Part shown: piece by piece, positions 9,128-19,356 of the stretch
Position numbering within the stretch: the stretch's first letter is position 1
Layout of the letters: each line of letters opens with the position of its first letter
The notes under the pieces: model-generated
What the model was told of the DNA's origin: nothing
Database searches by the model: none
Seen by the model: the letters and a program-made list of their open reading frames with translations, nothing else
Program-made: the position numbers and the translations under genes
From: Nocardia higoensis NBRC 100133
Lineage (GTDB): Bacteria; Actinomycetota; Actinomycetes; Mycobacteriales; Mycobacteriaceae
Reading direction: 5' to 3'
NCBI RefSeq assembly: GCF_000308595.1
Contig: NZ_BAGA01000032.1
Coordinates: 1 to 36,842, forward strand
DNA length: 36,842 nt

Positions 9128-9729
9128 CCAGCCGCTTCGGCGGATATCAGCGTGCCGGGCATCCGGGGTTTCGCCGGGCATCCGGGGTTTCGCCGGGCAT
9201 CCGGGGTTTCGCCGGGCTCCAGGGTTCCGCCGGGCCTCACGGTTCCGCCCGGCTCGTGGCTTTGCCCGGCTCACGGTTCCGCCCGGCTCGTGGCTTCGTT
9301 CGGCTTACGGCTTCGCCCGACGAGGCGGCGTGCCGAGCCGGACGCGGCAACGTCCTACACCGTCGCGGCCGGTGTCGATGGAACAGTGAGCGGTGCGCAT
9401 CCCGCCCCGGGCGATCGGGCCCCGCGCAGCCCGCGCGGAGACACCGACCGGCCCGGTGGTTGTGGCGGCGGAACCGGTTCGGCGACGACAGCGGCTCCTG
9501 CGTGCCCTGCATCACGAACCGCCCTGTGACCGGCAACGCTGCGGCCGCGACGACGCCCTTCCGAGCAGCGGCCCGCTTCCCGTGGGCCGTCGCTCGCAGA
9601 CGGCCGCCGAGGGGCGGATCGAGCACGCCCGCAACGGGAATCGGCGGTGATCAACCCCCGTGAACATTGCTGTGACCTGCCCGTTCGTGGTCCGGCGAGA
9701 CGGGGTGCCCATAGCTTCGGGGGCGGCGA
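9128..9729. other. Long non-coding gap between nnr and alr
   Basis: These 602 bases hold no convincing gene. Several reading frames stay open on both strands, but their products are Arg/Pro/Gly-rich with no domain, as expected for shadow frames in GC-rich DNA. The first third is a degenerate tandem repeat (9155-9315). The remainder should contain the alr promoter; I could not place -35 and -10 elements with confidence. A decayed gene is possible but has no visible support. Confidence 0.6.
9155..9315. repeat. Degenerate tandem repeat, nine units of 19 shrinking to 17 bp
   Basis: Three identical 19-bp units (CCGGGCATCCGGGGTTTCG) at 9155-9211 are followed by two 18-bp variants (9212-9247) and four 17-bp variants (9248-9315). 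In the 17-bp part the units alternate: CCCGGCTCGTGGCTTTG at 9248 and CCCGGCTCGTGGCTTCG at 9282 are nearly the same, and the unit at 9265 resembles the one at 9230. The period is not a multiple of three and the array lies in the nnr-alr gap, so it is not a protein repeat. Identical copies at one end and diverged copies at the other suggest recent expansion from one side. Confidence 0.85.
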
Positions 9730-10875
9730 GTGGCAGGATCGGGGCTCGTGAATGCCCAAGTGGAGACGGTCGTCGATCTCGACGCGATTGCCCATAACGT
9801 CCGCGTTCTACGCGACCATGCCGGTGCCGCGGCCCTGATGGTCGTCGTCAAGGCGGATGCCTACAACCACGGCGCGGTGCAGGTGGCGCGTACGGCGCTG
9901 GCGGCGGGGGCACGCGAACTGGGTGTGACGACGATCCCGGAGGCGCTGCGATTGCGCGAGGCGGGCATCACCGCGCCGATCCTGTGCTGGCTGCACACCG
10001 AGGACACCGACTACGCCGCGGGCGTCGCCGCCGACGTCGAGGTCGGCGTGTCCAGCACCGCGCAGCTGCGGGCGGTCGCGGCGGCGGCCCGCACGCTCGG
10101 CCGGACGGCCACGGTCACCATGAAGGTCGACACGGGTTTGAATCGCAACGGCATCGCCGAGGCCGAATTGCCCACGGCGCTGGCCGCATTGAGCGAGCTG
10201 GCCGAGGAGAAGGTCGTCCGGTTGCGCGGCATGTTCTCCCATCTGGCCCATGCCGACGAGCCCAAGCACGCCTTTCTCGACGAGCAGCGCGAGCGGTTCG
10301 TCGCGGCGATCGCCACCGCGTCGGCGCGCGGGTTGCGCCCGGAGGTGGCCCACATCGCCAACTCGGCGGCGACCATGACCCGGCCGGATCTGCATTTCGA
10401 CATGGTGCGCCCCGGCATCGCCGTCTACGGCCTGAGCCCCGTGCCCGAGCTCGGTGATTTCGGTCTGCGGCCGGCCATGACGTTCCAGGCCTCGGTCGCG
10501 CTGGTGAAGCGGGTCGCCGCGGGCGAGGGCGTGTCCTACGGACACCAGTGGACCGCCCCGCGCGACACCACCGTGGCGCTGGTGCCCGCCGGCTACGCCG
10601 ACGGCGTCTTCCGGCCGCTGAGCGGGCGGTTCGATGTGTGGCTCGGCGGTGCCCGGCGCCCCAGTGTGGGCCGCGTCTGCATGGACCAGTTCGTCGTCGA
10701 TCTCGGCGCGAACGAAGCGGGGGTGACCGAGGGCGACACCGCGGTACTGTTCGGTGCGGGCCCGGGGGTCCCGAGCGCGCAGGAGTGGGCGGACCGGCTC
10801 GACACCATCCACTACGAAGTGGTCTGCGCGCCACGTGGCCGGGTGAGCCGACGTCACATCGGGGCCGGTTCGTGA
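9730..10875 (+). CDS. alr: Alanine racemase
   Basis: A pyridoxal-phosphate enzyme that interconverts L- and D-alanine, supplying D-Ala for peptidoglycan. The 381-residue chain has the PLP-binding lysine in [11 protein letters not shown] (Lys41; most relatives have YGHG, so Asn replaces Gly), the VDTGLNRNG motif, [21 protein letters not shown], the catalytic tyrosine region GVSYGHQW and [11 protein letters not shown]. It is close along its whole length to the mycobacterial enzyme. A GTG at 9730 and another at 9748 are both possible starts; the longer form is given and the difference is six residues. An alpha/beta hydrolase and the tsaE-tsaB-rimI-tsaD genes follow in the same direction. Confidence 0.96.
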   Translation: MAGSGLVNAQVETVVDLDAIAHNVRVLRDHAGAAALMVVVKADAYNHGAVQVARTALAAGARELGVTTIPEALRLREAGITAPILCWLHTEDTDYAAGVAADVEVGVSSTAQLRAVAAAARTLGRTATVTMKVDTGLNRNGIAEAELPTALAALSELAEEKVVRLRGMFSHLAHADEPKHAFLDEQRERFVAAIATASARGLRPEVAHIANSAATMTRPDLHFDMVRPGIAVYGLSPVPELGDFGLRPAMTFQASVALVKRVAAGEGVSYGHQWTAPRDTTVALVPAGYADGVFRPLSGRFDVWLGGARRPSVGRVCMDQFVVDLGANEAGVTEGDTAVLFGAGPGVPSAQEWADRLDTIHYEVVCAPRGRVSRRHIGAGS

Positions 10876-10950
10876 CGTGTGCCGGATCTGTTGCCGACCG
10901 GTGCGCTGCTGTGCTGGACTCGAAATCAGTCTGCTGAGGGGAAGCATCCG

Positions 10951-12030
10951 ATGAGGTCACGACATTCCGTGGTCGGACGCGGGGGACTGGCCGCCGCCCT
11001 GATGGTCGGCGCGCTCGCCGGGGCACACGCGCTACGCCGGGCGGGGCAGTGGGCACTGCACGCGAATCGCCCCGACGAGTACCGGGACGAGAACTTCGCG
11101 CTGTTCGACAGCGATACGGTGAGCACGGTGCGGACCGCCGACGGCGTGCGGCTGGCGGTGCGCACGCACGGGCATGAGGATGCCGCGGCCACCGTCGTTT
11201 TCGTGCACGGTTTCTGTAACACCATGGAGTCGTTCCACTTCCAGCGCCGCGATCTGCCGCAGCGCTGGGGGCCGGACGTGCGGCTGGTCTTCTTCGACCA
11301 GCGCGGGCACGGTCGTTCCGGCACACCGCCGAAGGGCAGCTGCACGGTCGGCCGGCTGGGCCGGGACCTGGGAACGGTCATCGAGAAGGTCGCGCCGACC
11401 GGGCCGGTGGTGCTGGTGGGTCATTCGCTCGGCGGCATGACGGTGCTCGCCGCGGCGTCCCGGTTCCCCGAGCTGTTCGCCACCCGGATCAGCGCGGTGG
11501 CCTTGATCTCCACGACGGCGGCCGAGGTGACTTCGATGGGGGTCACCCAGCTGCTGCGCAATCCGGCGGTCGACGGCTTCCGGCTGCTCGCGCACCTCGC
11601 GCCCGCCCTCGTGCAGGCCGGGCGCACCACCGCCAGGCACGTGATCACCCCGCTGCTGCACGTCACCTCCTTCCACGGCCCGGTCAGCCCGGCGTTGTCG
11701 CGGTTCACCACCCGGATGATCGATCGCACGCCGATCGACACGATCGTGCAGTTCCTCGATTCCCTTCGCGTGCACGACGAATCCGCGGCGCTGCCCGCGC
11801 TGGCCACCACCCCCGTGCTGGTGCTCGGCGGCAGCAACGACCTGGTCATCCCGTTCGGTCACTCGCGTCTGCTGGCCGAGGCGCTGCCCGTCAGCGAGCT
11901 GGTGCGGGTCCGTGACGCCGCGCACATGCCGCACCTGCAACACCCGGATCAGGTGAACGACGCGCTCGACGGGCTGCTCGTGCGCGCCGGGATCTTCGAC
12001 GAGGACATGCGGCTGCGGCTGGGCGGCTGA
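10951..12030 (+). CDS. Alpha/beta hydrolase with N-terminal membrane segment
   Basis: A 359-residue alpha/beta hydrolase. A hydrophobic stretch near the N-terminus (about residues 10-27) may anchor or export it. The catalytic core begins near residue 70, with FVHGFCNT forming the oxyanion loop, FFDQRGHGRS, the nucleophile elbow GHSLGG, an acid in LVLGGSNDLVIP and His in DAAHMPHL, so the triad is complete. The ATG at 10951 has tgaggggaag as a ribosome binding site and lies 75 bases after alr. Similar hydrolases are found between alr and tsaE in related actinobacteria. The substrate is unknown; the motif layout fits lipid or ester hydrolases. An upstream in-frame start (10879) adds 24 unlikely residues and was not used. 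Confidence 0.9.
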   Translation: MRSRHSVVGRGGLAAALMVGALAGAHALRRAGQWALHANRPDEYRDENFALFDSDTVSTVRTADGVRLAVRTHGHEDAAATVVFVHGFCNTMESFHFQRRDLPQRWGPDVRLVFFDQRGHGRSGTPPKGSCTVGRLGRDLGTVIEKVAPTGPVVLVGHSLGGMTVLAAASRFPELFATRISAVALISTTAAEVTSMGVTQLLRNPAVDGFRLLAHLAPALVQAGRTTARHVITPLLHVTSFHGPVSPALSRFTTRMIDRTPIDTIVQFLDSLRVHDESAALPALATTPVLVLGGSNDLVIPFGHSRLLAEALPVSELVRVRDAAHMPHLQHPDQVNDALDGLLVRAGIFDEDMRLRLGG

Positions 12031-12146
12031 TCCTCGCGTCGGCGGGCACGGGGACCGGCGAGGCGCCCGCGACCGCACCGGTAGGCTCGGCGCCGGTGGC
12101 GGACCGGGAACGGCCGCCGGTATCGAGACGGAAACGGAGGGTGGGC

Positions 12147-12599
12147 GTGACAGAGCGGCACGAGCGCAGCCTGCCGACCGTCGCCGACACCGAGGCGCTG
12201 GGACGGGAATTGGCCGCAGCCCTGTCGGCGGGCGATCTGGTGGTGCTCGACGGCCCGCTCGGCGCGGGCAAGACGGCACTGACCAGGGGGATCGCCGCGG
12301 GTCTCGGCGTGCAGGGGCGAGTCAGCTCGCCGACCTTCATCATCGCCCGGCTGCACCGTGCGGGCGAGCGTGCCGATGCGCCCCCGGTGCCGCTGGTGCA
12401 CGTGGACGCCTACCGGCTCGACGGCGATCTCGACGAGCTGGACGCGCTGGACCTGGACACCGAACTGCATCGGGCGGTCGTGGTCGTCGAGTGGGGCCGC
12501 GGCGTCGTCGAGCATCTGACCGAACGCCATCTGCGGGTGGAACTGCGCAGGGAGCCGGACTCGGAGGTGCGCACCGCCGTCTGGGAGTGGATCGGCTGA
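12147..12599 (+). CDS. tsaE: tRNA threonylcarbamoyladenosine biosynthesis ATPase TsaE
   Basis: TsaE is the small ATPase that works with TsaB and TsaD to place the t6A modification on A37 of ANN-decoding tRNAs. The 150-residue chain has Walker A GPLGAGKT, the switch-like SSPTF motif, VHVDAYRL and VVVEWG, all standard. Several GTG codons could be the start (12096, 12141, 12147). The one at 12147 is chosen because cggagg lies six bases upstream and the length then fits the family. tsaB, rimI and tsaD follow in order, so the TsaBDE set is complete here. Only the carbamoyl-AMP synthase (TsaC/Sua5) lies elsewhere. Confidence 0.95.
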   Translation: MTERHERSLPTVADTEALGRELAAALSAGDLVVLDGPLGAGKTALTRGIAAGLGVQGRVSSPTFIIARLHRAGERADAPPVPLVHVDAYRLDGDLDELDALDLDTELHRAVVVVEWGRGVVEHLTERHLRVELRREPDSEVRTAVWEWIG

Positions 12600-12701
12600 C
12601 CGGCCGGCTGGTACCGAAAGCCCGTCCCTTCCGGGGGCCTTCGGCCACAGCCCGATGCTGAGCGAAGACGCGAGCTACCACCCGGTATCGTGGGGTCAAT
12701 C

Positions 12702-13403
12702 ATGCTTGTACTCGCCGTCGACACCGCGACCCCCGCCGTCACCGCGGGACTGGTGGAACTGGGGCAGGCCGCGGACGGTTCGGTCGACGCGGCCGGGTCA
12801 CGCACACTGGCCTCGCGGATCACCGTAGACGCGCGCGCCCACGCGGAGGTGCTCACCCCGCAGATCCTCCAATGCCTGGACGAGGCACAACGTTCGAGGA
12901 CGGACATCGAGGCGGTCGTCGTCGGCATCGGACCGGGACCGTTCACCGGACTGCGAGTGGGCATGGCGACCGCGGCGGCCTTCGGTGACGCGCTCGGCCT
13001 TCCGGTGCACGGGGTGTGCAGTCTCGACGCCCTCGCCGCCGATGTGGCGGCGGCGGCCGATCTGCCCGCCGCCAGGGAACTGCTCGTGGTCACCGACGCG
13101 CGCAGGCGCGAGGTGTACTGGGCTCGCTACCGTGACGGAGTCCGCATCGACGGCCCCGGTGTGATCAAGCCCGCCGACCTCGATCCCGCGGGCGCGGGCG
13201 CGGTGGCGGGATCGGCCTCGCACGTCGACTACTTCGATCTGCCGGTGATCCCGGTCGAGACTCCCTCGCCGGCCGGGCTGGTCCGGGTGGCCGCCGGGCA
13301 GCTGCTGGCCGGCGCGGCGCCCGAGCCGTTGACGCCGTTGTATCTGCGCAGGCCCGACGCCGTGGAGAAGGCTTTCCGCACGCTCGACCGGACGGGGGCG
13401 TGA
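12702..13403 (+). CDS. tsaB: tRNA threonylcarbamoyladenosine biosynthesis protein TsaB
   Basis: TsaB is the scaffold partner of TsaD in t6A synthesis and has the same ASKHA fold but no activity of its own. The 233-residue chain begins [13 protein letters not shown], carries HAEVLTPQI and the [19 protein letters not shown] segment typical of TsaB, then a longer variable C-terminal half ([12 protein letters not shown]). The ATG at 12702 matches family starts; a GTG at 12690 would add four residues. The stop codon overlaps the start of rimI, so the two are translationally coupled. About 100 bases separate it from tsaE, with no clear terminator between them. Confidence 0.95.
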   Translation: MLVLAVDTATPAVTAGLVELGQAADGSVDAAGSRTLASRITVDARAHAEVLTPQILQCLDEAQRSRTDIEAVVVGIGPGPFTGLRVGMATAAAFGDALGLPVHGVCSLDALAADVAAAADLPAARELLVVTDARRREVYWARYRDGVRIDGPGVIKPADLDPAGAGAVAGSASHVDYFDLPVIPVETPSPAGLVRVAAGQLLAGAAPEPLTPLYLRRPDAVEKAFRTLDRTGA

Positions 13404-13957
13404 CGGTGACCGAAGCACCGGGCCGCGACACCGGAATCAGCCATGCGGGGATCAGCATCGTGCCGATGACCGAGGCGGACATCGCGCGCTGCGTGGAACT
13501 CGAGCACGTGCTCTTTCCGGAGGACGATCCCTGGCAGGCGGTGTCCTTCCACTCCGAACTCGCGGGCGCGCACAATCGCTACATCACCGCGCGCGACAGC
13601 GCCGGACGAATGGTCGGTTACGCGGGCATCGCCCTGCTCGGCGATCCCGAACATCCCGAAGCCGAGGTGCACACCATCGGCGTAGACCCCGAGTGCCATC
13701 GCGGCGGCATCGGCACCCTGCTGCTGAACGCGCTGCTCGCCGAGGCGGGCAAGCGCGGCGGCCCGGTGTTCCTGGAGGTGCGCACCGACAACGCGCCCGC
13801 GATCGCGCTCTACGCCAAGCACGGATTCCACATCATCGGCTTGCGCAAGAACTACTACCACCCCAGCGGCGCCGACGCCTACACCATGCGCAGGCCGGAA
13901 CTGACCGCGCAGGGCCGGGAATGGCGCGCGGGCCAGACCGACGAGGTGTTGTCGTGA
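13400..13957 (+). CDS. rimI: Ribosomal protein bS18-alanine N-acetyltransferase (GNAT family)
   Basis: A 185-residue GNAT acetyltransferase. Family members acetylate the N-terminal alanine of ribosomal protein bS18 with acetyl-CoA. Seen in the sequence are the N-terminal [17 protein letters not shown] segment, the acetyl-CoA pyrophosphate loop CHRGGIGT, and the later [19 protein letters not shown] motif, which is highly typical of RimI. The GTG start at 13400 overlaps the tsaB stop; a second GTG at 13406 is possible. The stop overlaps the tsaD start (GTGA). Placement between tsaB and tsaD supports RimI over a generic acetyltransferase. The C-terminal tail of about 25 residues is variable in this group. 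Confidence 0.94.
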   Translation: MTVTEAPGRDTGISHAGISIVPMTEADIARCVELEHVLFPEDDPWQAVSFHSELAGAHNRYITARDSAGRMVGYAGIALLGDPEHPEAEVHTIGVDPECHRGGIGTLLLNALLAEAGKRGGPVFLEVRTDNAPAIALYAKHGFHIIGLRKNYYHPSGADAYTMRRPELTAQGREWRAGQTDEVLS

Positions 13958-14997
13958 TCGTCATGGGCATCGAATCCTCCTGCGACGAGACAGGTGTGGG
14001 CATCGTCCGGCGGCACCCGGACGGCCGCTGCGAACTGCTCGCCGACGAGGTGGCCTCCAGCGTCGACCAGCACGCCCGCTTCGGCGGCGTGGTGCCCGAG
14101 ATCGCTTCGCGCGCCCACCTGGAGGCGATCGTGCCCGCCATGCGGCGCGCGCTGTCGGCGGCGGGCATCGTGGCGCCGGACGCGCTGGCCGTCACCATCG
14201 GCCCCGGTCTGGCCGGCGCGCTGCTGGTCGGCGTCGCGGCCGCGAAAGCCTATGCGGCGGCCTGGGATGTGCCGTTCTACGCGCTCAACCATCTCGGCGG
14301 GCATGTGGCCGTGGACACCCTCGAACACGGTCCGATGCCGCCGTGTGTGGCGCTGCTGGTCTCCGGTGGCCACACCCACCTGCTGCACGTCACCGATCTC
14401 GCCGACCCGATCGTCGAACTCGGCAGCACGGTCGACGACGCGGCGGGCGAGGCGTTCGACAAGGTCGCCCGGCTGCTCGGGCTCGGCTTCCCCGGCGGGC
14501 CCGCGCTCGACGCGGCGGCCCGCAGCGGCGATCCGCGTGCCATCGCTTTCCCGCGCGGCATGACCGGTCCGCGCGACGCCCGCCACGATTTCTCCTTCTC
14601 CGGTCTCAAGACCGCGGTCGCCCGGTATGTCGAGGCCGCGCAGCGCGAAGGCATCACCCCCGATCGGTTGCCGATCCCCGATATCGCCGCCTCGTTCCAG
14701 GAAGCGGTGGCCGACGTGCTCACCATGAAGGCGGTCCGGGCCGCGCAGGACGTCGGGGTCGACACGCTGGTGCTGGGCGGCGGCGCCACCGCCAACTCCC
14801 GGATCCGCTCGCTGGCCGAAGAGCGTTGCGCCGCCGCGGGTATCACGCTGCGGGTGCCCAAGCCACGGCTGTGCACCGACAACGGGGTGATGATCGCCGC
14901 GCTGGGCGCGCATGTGATCGCCGGTGGCGCAGCGCCTTCGCCGCTGACGGTCGCCAGCGATCCCGGACTGCCGGTGTCTGTCAGTCAGATCGCCTGA
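13954..14997 (+). CDS. tsaD: tRNA N6-adenosine threonylcarbamoyltransferase TsaD
   Basis: TsaD transfers threonylcarbamoyl from its AMP adduct to A37 of tRNA. The 347-residue chain begins [17 protein letters not shown], has the metal-binding pair His113 and His117 in [10 protein letters not shown], the nucleotide motifs SGGHTHL and [29 protein letters not shown] and the late [12 protein letters not shown] plus [15 protein letters not shown] motifs. The GTG at 13954 overlaps the rimI stop by four bases. An ATG at 13963 would shorten it by three residues. It ends the tsaE-tsaD run, and a hairpin lies directly after its stop. The call is firm. Confidence 0.97.
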   Translation: MIVMGIESSCDETGVGIVRRHPDGRCELLADEVASSVDQHARFGGVVPEIASRAHLEAIVPAMRRALSAAGIVAPDALAVTIGPGLAGALLVGVAAAKAYAAAWDVPFYALNHLGGHVAVDTLEHGPMPPCVALLVSGGHTHLLHVTDLADPIVELGSTVDDAAGEAFDKVARLLGLGFPGGPALDAAARSGDPRAIAFPRGMTGPRDARHDFSFSGLKTAVARYVEAAQREGITPDRLPIPDIAASFQEAVADVLTMKAVRAAQDVGVDTLVLGGGATANSRIRSLAEERCAAAGITLRVPKPRLCTDNGVMIAALGAHVIAGGAAPSPLTVASDPGLPVSVSQIA

Positions 14998-15042
14998 CGC
15001 GTTCGGTCCGCGCGGTAAGCCGGCATCGGCAGACCGAGCGCG
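14998..15042. terminator. Hairpin between convergent tsaD and the Hsp70-like gene
   Basis: CGCGTTCGGTC pairs with GACCGAGCGCG over 11 positions (one G-T pair), enclosing 23 bases that include a second small hairpin (GCCG/CGGC). It starts right after the tsaD stop and ends 13 bases before the convergent gene's stop, so it could end transcription from both sides. No T-run follows. Confidence 0.5.
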
Positions 15043-15055
15043 GCGCGCCGCCGGG

Positions 15056-16609
15056 TTATGCGGTGGTCGAGTCGTCGCTCGCGGACGAGCCGGAATCGGC
15101 GGGCGGGAGAGGCAGCCGGGTACGGGCGGGGGACTGTGTCGCGCCCGGCGAGGTGGTCGTCGACGGTCCCTCGAGAGGCAGACCGGGCCCTTGATGGCCG
15201 GAATCCTGTTCGGGCTCCTGTTGATCCAGCAGTGGGCCGAGCAGTTCGGGGAAGGGAATCGGCGGCAGGTTCGGATCCGGGCGCAGCGTCGGCGGGGTTG
15301 TCGGGGCCGCAGCATCGGTCGTCTGGGGCTCGATGGCATCCGGGGTGATGAGTACCGGTTGCGTCGTGCCGGGCGCCGTGTCGCGCTCGGGTGCGGGACC
15401 GGCGGCCGTGGCGCTCGTGGGTGGCCGGGTGGCGTTCGGCTCGGCGACGCGCGGCGTGGGCGCTCCGGTCGTCGTGGCGGGCAGGCGGGCGCCGCTGGTG
15501 GTGCCCGCGGGGGAGACCTCGTTGTCGGTCGTCGGGGCAAAGGTTTTGACGCCGTAGCCGATGATCAGCCCCACGACCACAACCGCGCACGCGAGCACGC
15601 CCGCGACCTTGGTGAAGGTGCCGGCCGAGGAGTCCGTGCCCACCTGGCCGGTGGCGATCGGTGTCGGTTGCGCGGCGTCGGCGACCAGCGCGGCGCCCTT
15701 GGCGATGACCGCTTCCGGATCGTCCACGGTGATCACCGGCATGTCGAGCTTGCGGCCCAGAGTCTGCGCGAGCGCCGGGATGTTGGCGCCGCCGCCCACG
15801 AGGGCCACCGCTTCCGGCGCCTTCGGCGAGCGGGCGAAGGCCGAGGCGACGTAGGCGGCGGTATCGGCGAGCAGGCCGCCGATGATGACCTCGAAATCGG
15901 CCCTGGTGAGCTTGAGCGGGCGGCCGGCCACGTGGTCGATGGTGACCGCGGGCGCCACCGACAGGTGCTCTTTGGCGGCCCGGCCGCGATTGATCAGCAT
16001 GGCGCGGTTCGGGCGGGTGCCGCGCCGAGCGAAGTGCAGATCCACCAGATGGTGGTAGATGAGTTCGTCGATGGCGATACCGCTGATCGCGTGGGTGCGC
16101 TGGGAGTGCAGCACCGTGTCGTCGGCCTGCTCGGCGACGGTCACGCTCATGCCGGTGGCGCCGAGATCGACCAGGGCGATCGTGTCGTAGCGATCGGTGA
16201 GACCGGTGTGGCGCAGGTAGATCAGCGCCGCCTCCGCCTCCTGGACCAGTTGGAGTTCGCGCCGTTTACCGATGGCCGACCGGATGACCTGGGCCTGTTC
16301 TCTGCTTCGATAGGCGACCGCGACGCTGGTGGGCGGCGCGGCGGGAGTGTGCCCGGTGGCGTCGTCCTCGCCTGCGCGCCGCACGCCCGTCGAGTGGGTG
16401 GGCCACGAGGCGTCGTGCCCGGGCGGGGTGACGGGAAGCTGGGTGGTCATCAGGTCGATCGAGGAGGCGACGAGATCACCGATGTCGGAATGCGCGGCGT
16501 CGGCGGAGACGACGCGGTAGTCGAAGCTCTGAGCGCCGTTGGCGGCGGTGGCGACCAGTGCCGAGCAGACGACCTCGTTCCCGGCGGAGATGCCGAGGGA
16601 CGTTCGCAT
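15056..16609 (-). CDS. Membrane-anchored Hsp70-family (ASKHA) protein with Pro/Thr-rich outer region
   Basis: A 517-residue protein with a shortened Hsp70-type ATPase domain (about 1-315). Phosphate motif 2 (VDLGATG, residues 147-153) and the adenosine motif (VGGGANIP, 271-278) are clear, and phosphate motif 1 is a weak LGISAG near the N-terminus. There is no peptide-binding domain. Instead a single membrane helix (about 334-356) is followed by about 160 residues rich in Pro, Thr and Ala, predicted to lie outside the cell. Such Hsp70-like/TM proteins are known in mycobacteria and relatives, mostly without assigned function. The ATG at 16609 is chosen because gggaggtgaac gives an ideal ribosome binding site. 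It diverges from groES, whose CIRCE operator lies in the shared upstream region. Confidence 0.85.
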   Translation of the reverse strand: MRTSLGISAGNEVVCSALVATAANGAQSFDYRVVSADAAHSDIGDLVASSIDLMTTQLPVTPPGHDASWPTHSTGVRRAGEDDATGHTPAAPPTSVAVAYRSREQAQVIRSAIGKRRELQLVQEAEAALIYLRHTGLTDRYDTIALVDLGATGMSVTVAEQADDTVLHSQRTHAISGIAIDELIYHHLVDLHFARRGTRPNRAMLINRGRAAKEHLSVAPAVTIDHVAGRPLKLTRADFEVIIGGLLADTAAYVASAFARSPKAPEAVALVGGGANIPALAQTLGRKLDMPVITVDDPEAVIAKGAALVADAAQPTPIATGQVGTDSSAGTFTKVAGVLACAVVVVGLIIGYGVKTFAPTTDNEVSPAGTTSGARLPATTTGAPTPRVAEPNATRPPTSATAAGPAPERDTAPGTTQPVLITPDAIEPQTTDAAAPTTPPTLRPDPNLPPIPFPELLGPLLDQQEPEQDSGHQGPGLPLEGPSTTTSPGATQSPARTRLPLPPADSGSSASDDSTTA

Positions 16610-16743
16610 GTTCACCTCCCTTCGACGGACGGGTGGGCGCGGGGCGGGTGGAGCTGGAGCAGCCGGTACAGGTGGGTTCGGTGGTGCGCAACGTGTCGTG
16701 ACGAAGGATCCGGCGTCGATGCGGGCCCAGCACGACCCGACGG

Positions 16744-16786
16744 CCGTTATCCGGTCGTCGCCAATACTGTCACAATCCGTTATCCG
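16744..16786. promoter_or_regulatory. Direct repeat CCGTTATCCG, two copies 33 bp apart
   Basis: Identical 10-base copies at 16744-16753 and 16777-16786 lie in the divergent region between the Hsp70-like gene and groES. The start-to-start distance of 33 bases is about three helical turns, so two protein monomers could bind the same face. A related CGTTATCCGA also occurs upstream of glmS at 5103-5112. I cannot name the factor, and chance is possible for such short sites. Confidence 0.35.
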
Positions 16787-16852
16787 AACGTTACAGTTTC
16801 CGCGAACCTATGGAAAGTCGGCGGAAGAATTGGCACCGCCTGGCCTTGAGCG

Positions 16853-16879
16853 CTGGCACTCGCGTGTATAGAGTGCTAG
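16853..16879. promoter_or_regulatory. CIRCE operator (HrcA site) upstream of groES
   Basis: The sequence CTGGCACTC-N9-GAGTGCTAG matches the CIRCE consensus TTAGCACTC-N9-GAGTGCTAA, with the core GCACTC and GAGTGC halves exact. CIRCE is the binding site of the heat-shock repressor HrcA and typically controls groES-groEL in actinobacteria. TATAGA at 16867-16872, inside the operator, could be the -10 element, with TTGAGC at 16846-16851 as a weak -35 at a short 15-base spacing. HrcA bound here would then block RNA polymerase. The leader to the groES start is about 170 bases long. Confidence 0.88.
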
Positions 16880-17051
16880 TGACACGGTTGCCTACCCCGG
16901 CAGCCGATGTCGAAACGCAGTTGTGACTACTGAGCAGGGGTCCCGGCACCCGCGACGACGGGGCTATGCGCAGGGTCAGCACCGTGACCGAACCCGATGG
17001 TCCGGGACAACAGTCCCGGACGACGTATCCCCTGAAAGTGGAGGGCTCAAC

Positions 17052-17354
17052 GTGGCGAGCGTGAACATCAAGCCGCTCGAGGACAAGATCCTCGTCCAGG
17101 CCAACGAGGCCGAGACGACGACGGCCTCCGGCCTGGTCATCCCGGACACGGCGAAGGAGAAGCCGCAGGAAGGCACCGTCGTCGCCGTCGGCCCCGGCCG
17201 CTGGGACGAAGACGGCGAGAAGCGCATCCCCCTGGATGTCCAGGAGGGCGACACCGTCATCTACAGCAAGTACGGCGGCACCGAGATCAAGTACCAGGGC
17301 GAGGAGTACCTGATCCTCTCCGCGCGCGACGTGCTGGCTGTCGTCAGCAAGTGA
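17052..17354 (+). CDS. groES: Co-chaperonin GroES
   Basis: The 100-residue co-chaperonin caps the GroEL ring during protein folding. The chain shows [12 protein letters not shown], the mobile loop region ([23 protein letters not shown]), VVAVGPGRW and [24 protein letters not shown], all close to mycobacterial GroES. The start is a GTG at 17052 with ggaggg seven bases upstream. Longer in-frame starts near 16923 add a basic leader with no family support. CIRCE lies upstream. groEL1 follows after 134 bases that contain a strong hairpin. Confidence 0.98.
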   Translation: MASVNIKPLEDKILVQANEAETTTASGLVIPDTAKEKPQEGTVVAVGPGRWDEDGEKRIPLDVQEGDTVIYSKYGGTEIKYQGEEYLILSARDVLAVVSK

Positions 17355-17416
17355 CCGCGCTCGACGCGGTCCGGTTCGGCCCGCGTCACCCGGCCCCGTC
17401 CGGGAACGAGTCGTAA

Positions 17417-19099
<1,683 letters not shown>

Positions 19100-19113
19100 T
19101 CAGGTCGTGAACC

Positions 19114-19147
19114 ACAGCGCCCCCGGCCTTTCGGCCGGGGGCGCTGT
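19114..19147 (+). terminator. Strong hairpin terminator after groEL1
   Basis: ACAGCGCCCCCGGCC and GGCCGGGGGCGCTGT form a perfect 15-bp stem around a TTTC loop, 14 bases after the groEL1 stop, followed by CGTTT. This is the most stable simple terminator in the window. Bases 19148-19356 beyond it hold no gene that I can support. Confidence 0.88.
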
Positions 19148-19356
19148 CGTTTCCGCGCGGCCGAGCCGGGCAACGTCCGGTGCGCGACTGTCTCCCGCGC
19201 GTTTGCGCCGGACGTCCGAGGGGCATGTGCCCGCCGGGCGCGGGGCGGGAGAGGTGGGCAGGCCGCGGCAGAGGACGTGACCACGGGGGAGGGTCTTGCG
19301 AGCGAGGAAGGCCCGGAGGGAACCGGCAGCGAGGGGAATCGAGAGTCCGCGTGACT

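Noticed and set aside
9155..9315. Repeat array as a possible CRISPR
   Set aside because: Units of 17-19 bp abut with no unique spacers and diverge progressively; no cas genes nearby.
9237..9626. 129-codon minus-strand frame in the nnr-alr gap
   Set aside because: Reads through the tandem repeat, Arg/Pro-rich, with no ribosome binding site or family feature.
15191..16849. 552-codon plus-strand frame opposite the Hsp70-like gene
   Set aside because: Gly/Arg-rich with no domain; the minus strand has clear Hsp70 motifs and an ideal ribosome binding site.
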